Below, in pieces: positions 45,250 to 56,433 of a DNA stretch of 64,000 nt (the stretch's first letter is position 1; each line of letters starts with the position of its first letter). The notes below the pieces were generated by a model. That model saw nothing but the letters and a program-made list of their open reading frames with translations. It had not been told where the DNA came from and did no database searches. The stretch is from Calliopsis andreniformis (Eukaryota; Arthropoda; Insecta; Hymenoptera; Andrenidae): NCBI RefSeq assembly GCF_051401765.1, contig NC_135071.1, positions 6,116,961 to 6,180,960 of the forward strand, written 5' to 3'. The position numbers and the translations under genes are program-made.

Positions 45250-47650
45250 AAGAACCAGCGGAGGCTGACACACTGTGCTGCCAGAGTGACGATGCGAATA
45301 TTGAGAATTATGCCTTCCACTATACATACTAACGCATAGGCCGCGTTGAACTCGGTGCTTCGGGTAACTTCGAACAGTTTCGGGCAACCTTGGGCAACTT
45401 CGGAAAGTCGAGAGAAAAGGTGGAATATGATGCGCACTCTCTCACTCTTTGAAATGTTTAAATCGCAATTGCTAGCAAGCGGCAAGCGGCAGGCATCTCA
45501 CGCAAGCTTTTCGATTGCCCGGATATTTTCAGTTTCCAATTTAGAAAAGTATTCCGATGAAAAAAAATTTTGAAAAATTTGTGTTGCAGAAGAACTCATT
45601 TAAAAATCACTTGATTACGTTTTGACTGTTAAAAAGAAAGCTTTTTTTAAACACCTCGTATGTTTATTAACTCAATTGCATTCGAACGACTAAATGAATT
45701 TCGATGAAACTTTATACCTAAATTTTATACTCTTATCTCAAGATCTTATTAAATTTAGAGCAGAATCGGAGAATGGATAATGATACTTACCTCTTGTAGT
45801 TACCTGAATTTTTTCATATGTATTCATTGTTCTTAACAATTTAAAAAAATGTTTTAAGTTAGTTTTACAGAGAATTAGATTTTATAGAAAGAGATTAAAT
45901 AAACTTTCTCTCCATCCCACTTTAATAAAGAAGAGGTCCAATTCATAATCTCTTATTAAATATATAAGTTAATAAATGTATATACACGCAAGAAAAGCAA
46001 AAGCAGCAAAAGAAAAGCAAACTCTAGTTTGCAGTAAGAGGGAATTATACGAAAACTACAAGTATTAATATATTTTTTCTATTTACCTGTTACACGTCAC
46101 AAATGTCATAAAGCATTAAGTACATAACGATTAGCCATCGATGTGGCCTAACCGTTGACTGTCACGTAGCGTGATCACCTCTCTAGGTGCTTCACCACGT
46201 GAAACGAAAGAAATCCGATCGCGAATCGCGTAGCATCATATTTTTCGAATATTAGTGTAACGACTCGTGGGCAATGGCACTCGAAATGTATATGTTCACT
46301 GTTTTCCTTTGCCATTTTTTACAGTATCATACTCATGTAAACGTTTTCATGTATTTGGACATTTTTTCGTGCGACTTAATGTTCCTTTAGTTAATATAAA
46401 TATTTTATATTGAAGACTGTGATAACGTGCACCTTACTGGCCAAGAGTGGACTCTCATTTTAATACATTTGACTAACTTTCAGTATTAGAGTACTTATTT
46501 TATCATAATCTTGAATTATGAAGTGCAATTAATTCTGAATCAGAAAGGGTGAATTCGGTAACAACAGTGTTGTCCAGACGAAATTGCGTTGCATTAACTT
46601 TCCAAATGAAGACCTTTATCTTCCCATCTAATAGAAAAATATATATGTGCACACGTGAATTCCCGTACCCCTAAAACTTAAGGGTGTCAGAATTGTTATT
46701 CTGAGTATTCTTCACAAACATACTGTCAGTTTTTCTTCCGTTCCTGTACCCTTAGTTGAAATACATTTCTTACTATTTAGGTCATTTCCAACAACCTCTT
46801 GCGAATAAGACTGTTTGGCGCTTGAGTATCGGCTTAAACAGAAGGTTTAAAGAGCACGCGATGGAAATATGACATGTGCTTAAAGATTACATTAAAAAAT
46901 CTATATTATTATATATCTGTACAGTTATTCGTTGTACATTTTAAGATTTAAACAATGTAAAGGAAAGTATGGAAAATCTGAATTGTTATACCAGATTATG
47001 AATTGAACCACCTTTTTATTAAACTAGATGGAAAGTACATTTTACTTCAATCTATAAAATCTGATTCTCTGTAAAACTAATTTGAAACATTTTTTTAAAT
47101 CGTTACGTACGACGAATACATATGAGAAAATTCAGGTAACTATAAGAGGTATCATTATCCATGCACTGCTTCTGCTCTAAATCTAATAAGATCTTTGATA
47201 AGAATATAAAATTTAGGTATAAAGTTTCATTGAAATTCATTCAGTCGTTTGAATGCAATTGAGTTAATAAACATACGAGGTGTTTAAAAAAAGCTTTCTT
47301 TTTAATAGTCAAAACATTAATCAAGTGATCTTTAAATGAGTTCTTCTCCAACACAAATTTTTCGAAATTTTTTTTCATTACAATACTTTTCTAAATTGGA
47401 AACTGAAAATATCCGGGCAATCGCAAAGCTCGCGTGAGATGCGTGCCGCTTGCCGCTTGCTAGCTATTGCGATTTAAACATTTCAAAGAGCGAGAGAGTA
47501 CGCATCACGTTCCACCTTCTTTCTCAACTTCCCGAAGCACCGAGCTCATAGATAAGCGGCCCGTACATTAGTATGCGTAGTGGAGGAAGTAATTCTCAAT
47601 ATTTGCGTCCTCAATCTTGCAGCATAGCTGACGCGAAATTATGGCTCATA
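45250..47650. mobile_element. 2.4-kb fold-back with ~620-bp inverted arms (long-TIR family)
   Basis: The left arm (45250-45900) and right arm (47020-47650) are inverted copies over nearly their whole length. Blocks visible in both include GCAAGCGGCAAGCGGCA, GAAAATATCCGGGCAATCG-type, AAACACCTCGTATGTTTATT and AGAGAATnAGATTTTATAG-type sequence. The outer ~300 bp of each arm carries the same landmarks as the arms at 55240 and 58800 (the GAGCTCGGTGCTTCGG-type and AGAGCGAGAGAGT-type motifs), so it is a relative of that family. The ~1.1-kb centre is AT-rich and has no recognised ORF. Outer borders are approximate. Confidence 0.78.
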
Positions 47651-48405
47651 ATGACGAATGCTACACTGGAAGCAGCAATAGAAGGTAACAATGTCATCGC
47701 CAATTCATCAACTACTGTCGAATTAATAAAGGTAGGACTTTTCCTTCCCTTAAAATCAAGCTGAAAATAAAATTTCTTGCAGCTAAGAGTTCAAGTGGTC
47801 TTCTGGACTCACCCGAATAATTTATTTAATAAAGATACATCACTATCGAATAAAAAAAGAAAAGGGCGAACCAAAATGAGACGTCGAAGAAAAGGGCTTC
47901 AAAAGCAACACATTAACAGTTATCAAAATCAATTTAGAAGCAACTTGTGTGGACTGTTCTACCAAGCAAGTGACAGTGGAGGCGATAGATTTAGGAAGCG
48001 AACAAGTTGCCTTTTTTACATAACAACCAGTGCATGATGAGACGTCCATGAAGAGTTTTAAAAATATCCAGGTTGCAAATAGCACACCGCCGGAGAAACT
48101 GGCAAAAAGGAAGGACATGATCTTTCCTGAATTCATAAGTTTCAGGGAGGCGCTAACGTGTTTCTGAACAACACGACAAAACTTCAAGGGGTGATTCTAA
48201 GCACCAAAATAAGATGAAAATCAAGAATAACGATTTCGTATTTGAGGTTTTGTTTGTTACTGATAAGCGTCTAAAAATCTTGTGAAAATGACTAGAAATG
48301 AGCCCGCATGGGGGACCTCGAGCAGTGGATATCCGCGCACGGCAGTGTAAGCCTGACGCAAGGAGGTGTTAGCGTCAACGTATTTTTAAGATAGTTTGGG
48401 ACAGT
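47651..48405 (+). other. Unassigned region with weakly coding-like frames
   Basis: A plus-strand frame at 47880-48014 reads S-N-T-L-T-V-I-K-I-N-L-E-A-T-C-V-D-C and ends with V-A-F-F-T before a stop. Upstream a GTAGGA...TTTCTTGCAG pair (about 47732-47782) could bound a very short intron. The minus strand is also open for 114 codons (47843-48187). I recognise no family in either strand. It may be a decayed gene fragment or chance. Confidence 0.2.
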
Positions 48406-48850
48406 TAGCCAAACGAGGACGTGTCGTTGAGGGATTTATGATAGGGTCTTAGTCCTACGTGTGGCTGATTGAGGGTGCATGAGACTAAACAGTCCCGTTG
48501 GCGACCGATGGTTGATGACTACGTTGGGCCTCTCAGCTATCGGGTGTTGTGTGACTGTTTGGAAGAGGAACGAGTGTTTAGAGAAAGCAAGCGGCCGACA
48601 CCGCATTGCTAAAGAATAGGAATATTGTTCCTAAAGGATCTGGCCACGGAGTGGGGAAGGCTATGCCTTTTGGTAAGAGGACTGTGATGAACCCCATGGC
48701 ACTTGCCCCAGAACCTTGTACAAGGAACGTACTTTCGGGTAGTTTTTCTGACAGGGGTGAGAAGTCGCTTATCGTTGAACAGCGGACAACCACTGCTCAA
48801 GGCCTCCGCACGGGCTCATTTCTGGTTTCCACCAGAGTTTTTGACATTTA
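48406..48850 (+). repeat. Dispersed repeat, partner of pieces at 25.8 and 26.5 kb
   Basis: CTCAGCTATCGGGTGTTGTG (about 48530) matches 26595, and CAACCACTGCTCAAGGCCTC (about 48787) matches 25817. Frames of 63-81 codons on both strands are by-products of moderately GC-rich sequence. This may be part of an LTR, but I could not find TG...CA ends with a target duplication. Confidence 0.45.
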
Positions 48851-51205
48851 GGTAGATGTCCTAATTACTGTCAATGTCCTATAACTGTCACTTCAATAGC
48901 TTTACTTAATAGTAAAGTAATACATAGATTAATTACGATTAAAAAGAGTTTTAATGTAAAATTTGGACTTCGTTTTAGGTAACAATACAGAAACATTGCT
49001 TATCTATTTATGTTTGTATTTAAAAATAAATATTAGAAGACGAATGTGCTGTTTGAGTATTAGAAACGCGACTGATTTAAGTAGAAAGTACCGGAAAAGT
49101 CATAACTCAAAAAGGGCGGTAATTTTACTATTCGTCTTATATCTGTTCCACTAAATAAATTTTTAATATATATAAGAATGATTTCAACAATACAATGAAG
49201 AAAAGAATGATGTTTATCTGTTAACTTATAGTAATTAACGATAATAGTAATGGGGATGGTATTTTTTCGTTTGTCCATATCACTGCCGTCAGTAGTCGAT
49301 ACAACATACAACATACCGTGCATGGTCATGTACGCATAACTGCTACGTGCAATTCTAACTTTTATCTACTTTTACCTGACGTTTGATTTGGCAATTTGGT
49401 CAAGTTCTCGATGTATTGGTTCCTTACCGATTTTGATGATTTTCAAATATGTTATAAAAGAGGTGAACAACTTTTGAACAACTGCGGAACAACTTAAATT
49501 TTGAACAACTTTTTCCTTTTGCACATAATAAGCGGTCGAACTTAATTTTTGAGATATTTGCAAGAAACTTTATATGCTACACAGTCGAAATAGACCCTAT
49601 ACGTATACGTTATTGATAGTATATACGTGAGTTCGATGCCTCTATTTATTTATTGTTTCCACGAACACATCGCAGCAGCTGACAAGCAACTTAAACAACG
49701 GGGAAAATAAATGATTAGATTTAGACAATTTCAATGTCGAATTTCAACGAAATGTTCTTTTCATATTTTACATAATGTTTTCATACATGTCAATATTCTT
49801 CTACTTCGAAAAAAAAAGACTGATCAGAATTGATCTGGCCCTTTCACGGGGTTAGGGTGCAGGGGGAGAGGCAGAGTCCGCCCGCGCTTCCTAAGAGAAC
49901 TTCTCTGAAAGCAATATGTTTAGCACTATTTCGTATGATATGTCGATCGGTAAAGGAGTTGAACACCCGTTGCATATGTTGCCTGCCAACTACCACGATG
50001 TCTTTATAGAAATAATAAATAAACAACAAGCGGCTGCGTCAAGGTCATGCATACGCTGTTGATAACGTATACATTTAAAGTACAACTTAATTGTATAGCA
50101 CAAAATGTTTTTTGCAAATATCTCGGAAACTAAGGCCGACCACCTGTTACGTGCAAAGAAAAAAGTTGCTCCTTCTTTATAATATATTTGAAAACCATTA
50201 AAATCGACGAGAAACCAGTACATCGAGAACTTCACCATTGTTTTTGTTATTTAATATTTACTTTCCTGTAATAGGGATTGCCTATAATTGGGTCTCTGTG
50301 TCAGTAGTAGGTACTGTCAGTCATCGGGTCACAGTCGGTGGGACTGACAGTTATTGGGTGGCGGGTATGCGGACACAATTCTTCAACTGACAGTAATAAG
50401 GACATTGCACTTCTTTATACATTTTAAATTAATTAATTATTAATACATTTTATTTAACGTATATAAAAATTTTCTTTTATAAAAGAGATATTAAGCAATA
50501 TTATGCTTCAAACTACAACAATTTATAGGTTAAACAACTCTTAAAATAATTAAATAGAATTACACGATAACCTTAACGTTGCAGTAATTATATTTTACCC
50601 TATATATTTACCCTATAGCTCAAACAAATGAAGCCTCAAACGCGAAATTATTATTCTTGATTTTTGTCTTATTTTGGTGTCTAAAATCAACCCTTAAAAT
50701 TATATCATGCTTTTTCAGAAACACTAAACTGAATACGATATATACTTTAACCTGTAGTGATTGTTTCAATCTGTGCCATTTTTGAGTGAAGTCAGTTATA
50801 CCATTGATTAAATATAGGAATAGACAACACCTTATGGGGTTTCGTGTCTATAGTCAAACTGCAGTGCCGATTTAGAAATTCAAAAGTGTTTCTAGCGTCC
50901 TGTGCTCATAAATAACAGTCAATTGAACTAATCATTGACGTAGTGTTAGAAGGGAAAGGGACTGTAGGTTCATGAAACGTGTGACTTGTTTTTGACGGGA
51001 ATTGAAGAAATAAACAAGTGGTAGGTTTGGTAGAGGAATTGAGATTTATGAGGTTTCACGCTTCTACTCGATTCGACTTTATTTTTCGTAAAGTATGCAA
51101 TTTGGACAGTATTATACGAATGGTTAAAAATGATCCAAATTATGTCGTGATTGCTATCATTTTTATCTGATAAAATTTGTGCAATTGACTGTATTCTTAA
51201 CCTAA
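48851..51205. other. AT-rich spacer with minor repeats
   Basis: 50280-50400 contains the phrase ACTGACAGTTATTGGGT and a diverged copy TACTGTCAGTCATCGGGT. 50625-50725 matches 25885-25985. 51125-51175 is a GTATCATTTT-type repeat copy. No gene is recognised; the 82-codon minus frame at 49990-50238 is unassigned. Confidence 0.45.
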
Positions 51206-51574
51206 AACCATATCCTAACCTTAATTTCCTAATTCATACGATCGTCACGCACGCGCATAAGCAATAGGATTCTTCCGTCCATGCATGCGTACATCAGGAC
51301 ATTATCCAAGCAACATCCTATGGTGTCATGGTGTATTTCTTCGCAAGTGCTGACGACAAGATGATGACAGGATGATGACAGGATGATGACACGACCTATC
51401 AGCAGACGATCTGCTCTGTACGTCTGCGCAAATGCTATTACACGCATGCGCCAAGCATTGGAGCCTATTAGGAACGGGTATTCTGCGACGGTTCCCGAGC
51501 ACGCATGCGCAATCCAACACTTCTCCTTCGTTGAGGAGAATCACTGGGTCCAAACGAAGGAGGCAATCTCCGTG

Positions 51575-51582
51575 TATAAATA
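51575..51582 (+). promoter_or_regulatory. TATA box of LTR copy 1
   Basis: TATAAATA lies upstream of the minisatellite, at the same relative place as 60571-60577 in copy 2. CGCATGCGC palindromes lie upstream at 51443-51451 and 51502-51510. Confidence 0.55.
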
Positions 51583-51662
51583 CGGCGTCGCTAGTGACAG
51601 TAGGACGTTCCGGAGTTCGAGATTCTGAGGATCAAACAGTCCCACTGATCCTAAACCACTCT

Positions 51663-51848
51663 GAGGCAGCTTTAACCAGTTCCTTGGTTTTTTCTGATCG
51701 AGGCAACTTTAGCCAGCTCCTTGATCACCATTTCGAGGCAGCTTTGACCAGCTCCTTAGATTCTCCACATTCCACATCGAGGCAGCTTTAGCCAGTTTCT
51801 TGATTATCGACCGAGGCAGCTTTAACCAGCTTCTTGGCCTGTCCTCGA
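51663..51848 (+). repeat. 36-bp minisatellite within LTR copy 1, 5 units
   Basis: Units read like CGAGGCAGCTTTAACCAGCT followed by CCTTGATT and a variable spacer. Unit lengths vary slightly (about 34-44 bp). Confidence 0.8.
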
Positions 51849-52879
51849 TCCCTGTTGACTATAACCCATCACTGCCATCTAGCCCAATCAGACCTCATAA
51901 GTCATCTCAAACCGAGAAGTATTTGGCCGATAAGTAAGCAGTGTTAGTTATCAACTCATTGTCAGTTTAGTGAAAGTACTATCACCGACTAGATAATAAT
52001 AGACCTAACATCCTATGTATTTTTCTGTCCCTGATTTTTGGGGTGCTAGCATCCCATTATCATTTTAGTGTCACCGCCAATATTACCGACGAAGTCTCAA
52101 AGCAGATTGCAACGCGACGAATTTTCGGAATTACAATTAAAATGGAGTAGGTAGGTTATATTAAGCCCGCAATTTTTGAATATTTATGTAAGAGTAATAA
52201 TTAATAACTACATTGCGAATTTCATTTATTCATGCCAAAATATAGAAAATATAAAGAATATAAATCAAGTTGTAATATTTAGAAAATAAGACATACGGTT
52301 ATTTAAGTTACATTCCTTTATTAAGTTTCTTGAAAATTTTAATTCAAATAAAAAAGAGTAAAGAGAAAACCATCGAAGAAACCCAAGAGTATCAAAAGAA
52401 ATACACCAATAATTGAGGGAGCTTCCCAAAAACTAACAAGAAATGATAGACCACCAACAAAAGAAACAAGTTACAACACTATCTTATCTTTAGATCTAGT
52501 ACAAAATACACAGCCATTAGCACGGACAAAGCCGCCCAGGTTTCACCACGAGGAGGTTGCTGTGTGGGAAACCCACAGGGAGATAGATGGAAACAAAGAT
52601 CCATCGATCTCCCTTTACAAGAATTTTAAAATGAAACTTATGACTAGTAAGGCAAAAAGATGATTGAAAGACAAGTATAAGAAGTAGAAACAGTAATTGG
52701 ATTCCATTGAATCCAAAACTTAACGGTAATAAAGAGATAAAGTATAACATATAGCCCGTTAGGAGGTGGGGTACGTATAAAAAAAGGGGAAACAGTAAAG
52801 AGGGACAACAGTAGAAATAAATTCAAAATTTGAGCAAAAACTCACCGTTTGACCAAAATGATCACTGGTCATCGGCCAA

Positions 52880-52901
52880 CTGACCACTGCCCAGTGGTCA
52901 G
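52880..52901. repeat. Perfect 10-bp hairpin with 2-base loop
   Basis: CTGACCACTG, loop CC, CAGTGGTCAG. It lies in the GC-rich patch; CACTGGTCA and CAGTGGTG variants flank it. Role unknown. Confidence 0.6.
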
Positions 52902-53359
52902 TGGTGTCCAAGGGTCCAGTGTGGGCCGACGTCCAGGGCCCAGGAGTCCCTCCAGGATCCCCAGGGAGGTCCTCACCCGCCGGAGGACCCGCGACGAGTG
53001 AGACACTCGTGCTCCTGCAGGGGTATTTATACTGTCTCGAGGGAGATGAGAAACCAATCAGAGAAGTTCTTCGGTTGATTAGAATTTCGAGACCTATCTA
53101 ACGAACGTTGGCGAGAAATTGATATTTTTCATAAAATACTCACTCGAGCAACAATTTCTGGCACACATGTTGTTAATAACAATCACACACAGTGTGCATT
53201 TGTGTCTTCTTAGTTAACAAATGTGGAAATTATTAATTTTTCGTATATTATTTATCGTTCGATTAATCTCGCAACTCTTGAAAACTTCTTAATATTTCTT
53301 TAACTAACAGTTATAAATGTTAATAACTTGCATCAGTCACTGCTTGCGATTGTTATTAA

Positions 53360-53444
53360 CCCTCGGACGACAAACGTTGGGTCAAATGTGACCCTGAGAC
53401 CGCTGGCTCTCTATATAAATGTAAAATAATCTATTGTCCGAGGG
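53360..53444. mobile_element. piggyBac-like MITE, 85 bp
   Basis: Starts CCCTCGGAC directly after TTAA (53356-53359) and ends GTCCGAGGG before ATAA (53445-53448, one base from TTAA). Internal palindrome GGGTCA-aatg-TGACCC at 53380-53395. CCC-starting ends with TTAA targets are characteristic of piggyBac-type elements. Confidence 0.75.
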
Positions 53445-54528
53445 ATAACAATCTTCTGATCAGTCGCTTCGGAGTTTCCAGCGGGTCTGAATCATCCTGG
53501 CGATCCTCTGGAAGAACTTCCTGGATTATTATGGACTACCTTGGGTTACTCTCAACCACTCTGTCCACTAACAGCTTGACCCTTAATCGGATGTCTTTGG
53601 CTTACCAGTTTAAATTTCAGACTTCAAGATTTTTGCGAATGAAGATCGATGGGTCCACAATTTCGTCTATCTCCCCATGAGCCTCCGTGGATCGTGTACT
53701 ATCTACCTTTAAAGTTTTCAATCATTTTTCTTTACCACTTTTACTATGCTATTCGTATTCTTTGCTGGAAATTCGTATTTCTCGGGTGTACCAAGTAATC
53801 CGAAGCATATCTTGATTAATATAACATAGATACAACTATATATTTCACAAGTGATGAATTTCGGAATTAGTGAATACTTCTTAGTACTTTTACGTAAAAT
53901 TTCTTATTCCACTGAATTTAGTCATAAAAAAATAAGCATCTTATTTAGAATAAATATCATCACTCTGGTATATATTTTCTGCAACAACATATTTTTTGTA
54001 CATAGCATTTTCGCTTATTATTGAAATTATAGGGATAAATAAGCAGCATAGTTTAATGGGACACCTTATATGTATATTGTGTGGTACAGTAGGAATATTT
54101 TCTCGTTTGCCTGCACTATCAGCGTGAATAGAATACGTTTCCTACATCCACTGCTCAAAAATCGCAAAGGACGCTCGAAAACCAGTAGTTTCTGGAGCCG
54201 TCGGTATTTCAGAACGTGAGACACGGAAGTCCATTGAATGTCCAGTCTATCATGTATACTCGTCTGTGGTACTATCAAACTATTGTTCCTTTTTCGAAAT
54301 TAACCTATAAGACTGAATTATCTATAAGAGTAGGATTAGTTATCTTAAGTTTAGCTATTAATTGTATAGACTTTAGTTTAATAAAGTTTGTTATATATTA
54401 ATTTAAGAGGAATCCTAGTCTATGAAATTTATTTTTTAACCGCATGCCATATGAATCCTACTTGTTCACGGGTAAGTCCCTCTGTCTGTGAACATTCTAT
54501 ATACATATGACGAAGTCGGATCGTTACA

Positions 54529-55115
54529 CTTGTTCATCTTTTTCTTTTAACGTGTGATTTGTATCCGTACAATGAAAGTTAGACTTTCTTGGCTAATATG
54601 TTGTTTCTTCACGGAAACTCTCCTAAAATCGAGCGAAGAGGACATTTCTATGATCCTGAACTTAGGTCATGGAGAACTTAGATCAAATCTCTTGAACGAC
54701 TCTCACAGAGGATTGTAAATACGTTATTTCTTGAAACAAAGATAGTAATAGCGCTTCAGAGCCTTAAAGGCCAATTCTCAAGACAAGTGTCAATGTATGA
54801 GCAGATTATATTTCAGGTGAACGTCTTAATTCTTTGTGTTTCGTTTAATATTTGAAAGAATAATACGAAATTTTTAATTTTTTTTACAATCAGATTTATT
54901 AATTTAATACGCTAAAAGCTAAATTAATCATTAAATGAAAGAATAACTCTGTTAAATATGTAGAAGGAAATTGTTTAAACGTTTCTCATGCTTGGAATTA
55001 CTATGTAACTTTTTTTATTCAAAAAATGCAGAAGCATAATTATCGTAGTTATGTTTGCATAATTCTTATGTCAAAAATTTCTCGATGCAAGCAATTACCT
55101 ATTTATTGAAATATA
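54529..55115. other. AT-rich spacer
   Basis: Nothing recognised between the end of LTR copy 1 and the long-TIR element. Confidence 0.5.
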
Positions 55116-56433
55116 TTAAGGCAGTAGACTAGGATATGGCAGAGAGGTGACTTTTTGCTAAAATATCGATAAAACAGAGTAAAACATGTGACCAGTTTAG
55201 TTGGATTTGTGCAAACAAGGCGGCACCTAATTAAGAAGGCTGCCGATGTGGAATCGGAATCTGATATTCAAATTGGTAACGTGCATTATTGAAAATCTCC
55301 CCCTCCATTATACACACTACCGAACTAGCTGCGTGTACGTGAGCTGGGTATTTCGAACCACTTCAGACAACTTCGGAAAGTTAAAAAAGAAGGCGAATTT
55401 AAACTAAACCTTACTCTCTCGCTCTTGAAACTCAAATGCTATCGAAGTCGCGAGTAAGCGACACGAATCACGCGCGATCTTTTGGATTGTCCAAATATTT
55501 TCACATTTCAACTTACAATTAGAAAGAGACTCTTCGGTGTGATCCTCAGAGAATTGTATGAAATTGTGCGGAATGAATCTAAAAATTAAACGATGAAATT
55601 TTGTAAAATATCTCGTACTAATGTGTATTTCTTGGTAACAATTGAAACAACAACTAAAACAGACAGTAGCAGGATGTATGGTACAACCGGGTAGGCATAT
55701 TGTACGTATAAAATAATGACATTAGCACCGTTTATTCTTTCATATATGTATGAAGCCCGGGGATAGTCAAATACACATTTAAATTCAATTTTCCCACAAA
55801 CTAAGTATGTTATTCAAATATTATATTCTTTACTTTTAGTTTTACCCAATCACTCTCTTCGCAATTGTACCACATGTCCTGCCACATTGTACATATTGAA
55901 AACTTGACAGTATCCTCAAAGTAAAGTAATAGCGAATGATAGTTTGATTACAAAAGACACGTCCCAGGTTTCGATACCTAGTCTGAAAAGAATTTTTCTT
56001 TTTTCTTTTTTCTTTTAAATATTTAAATTGCATATAGCAGTATTTTACAAATACTGTAATTTTTTTGCACAAATTTTCATTCGTAAATATATATTTAACA
56101 CATACATATATTTGAACTTTTTTCTTTGTGTTTTGTCGAGGAGTTTCCAGTGCCTAGACGCAGTGTCGAAACACACACAACGCAAGGTTTTTGTTGTGTG
56201 TGATGTATTGTATTTGTTTTCTCATGTATTGTGTATGGTTGTGTGCTGTTGTGTGCGTTGAACACAACGGCCAGCCACAACGTTAGATGCGTTACTTTAA
56301 TTCTCCGTAAAACCTATATACGCATCTATATGTATATGCATATAACATGTACATACCTATTTTAGAGAAAAATTCAAATATATTTTATAGATATGTATTT
56401 ATGAATAAAAATTTGTATAAAATAACTGCAGTA

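Larger units (their letters stand above)
51991..54289. other. Insert within LTR copy 1
   Basis: 2.3 kb of sequence without counterpart in LTR copy 2. It includes a GC-rich patch at 52860-53050 with a perfect hairpin and a minus-strand TATAAATACCCC (about 53027-53038), and a piggyBac-like MITE at 53360-53444. No coding region is recognised (the minus frame at 52517-52750 is hydrophobic, unassigned). Target duplication at the borders was not found. Confidence 0.45.
51206..54528 (+). mobile_element. Large LTR, copy 1, 5' truncated and split by ~2.3 kb
   Basis: 51206-51990 parallels 60205-61000 of the solo LTR: CGCATGCGC sites, TATA box, then the 36-bp minisatellite. 54290-54528 parallels the last ~200 bp (CTATGAAATTTATTTTTTAA vs CTATGAAACTTATTTCTTAA), ending GTTACA. 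The intervening 51990-54290 is absent from the other copy. The first ~90 bp of the LTR are missing here. The minisatellite has 5 units against 7 in copy 2. Confidence 0.72.

Noticed and set aside
51432..51791. 119-codon ORF with A-A-L-T-S-S-L repeats as a repetitive protein
   Set aside because: The 36-bp minisatellite period is a multiple of three, so a repeated peptide is automatic. The region is an LTR leader.
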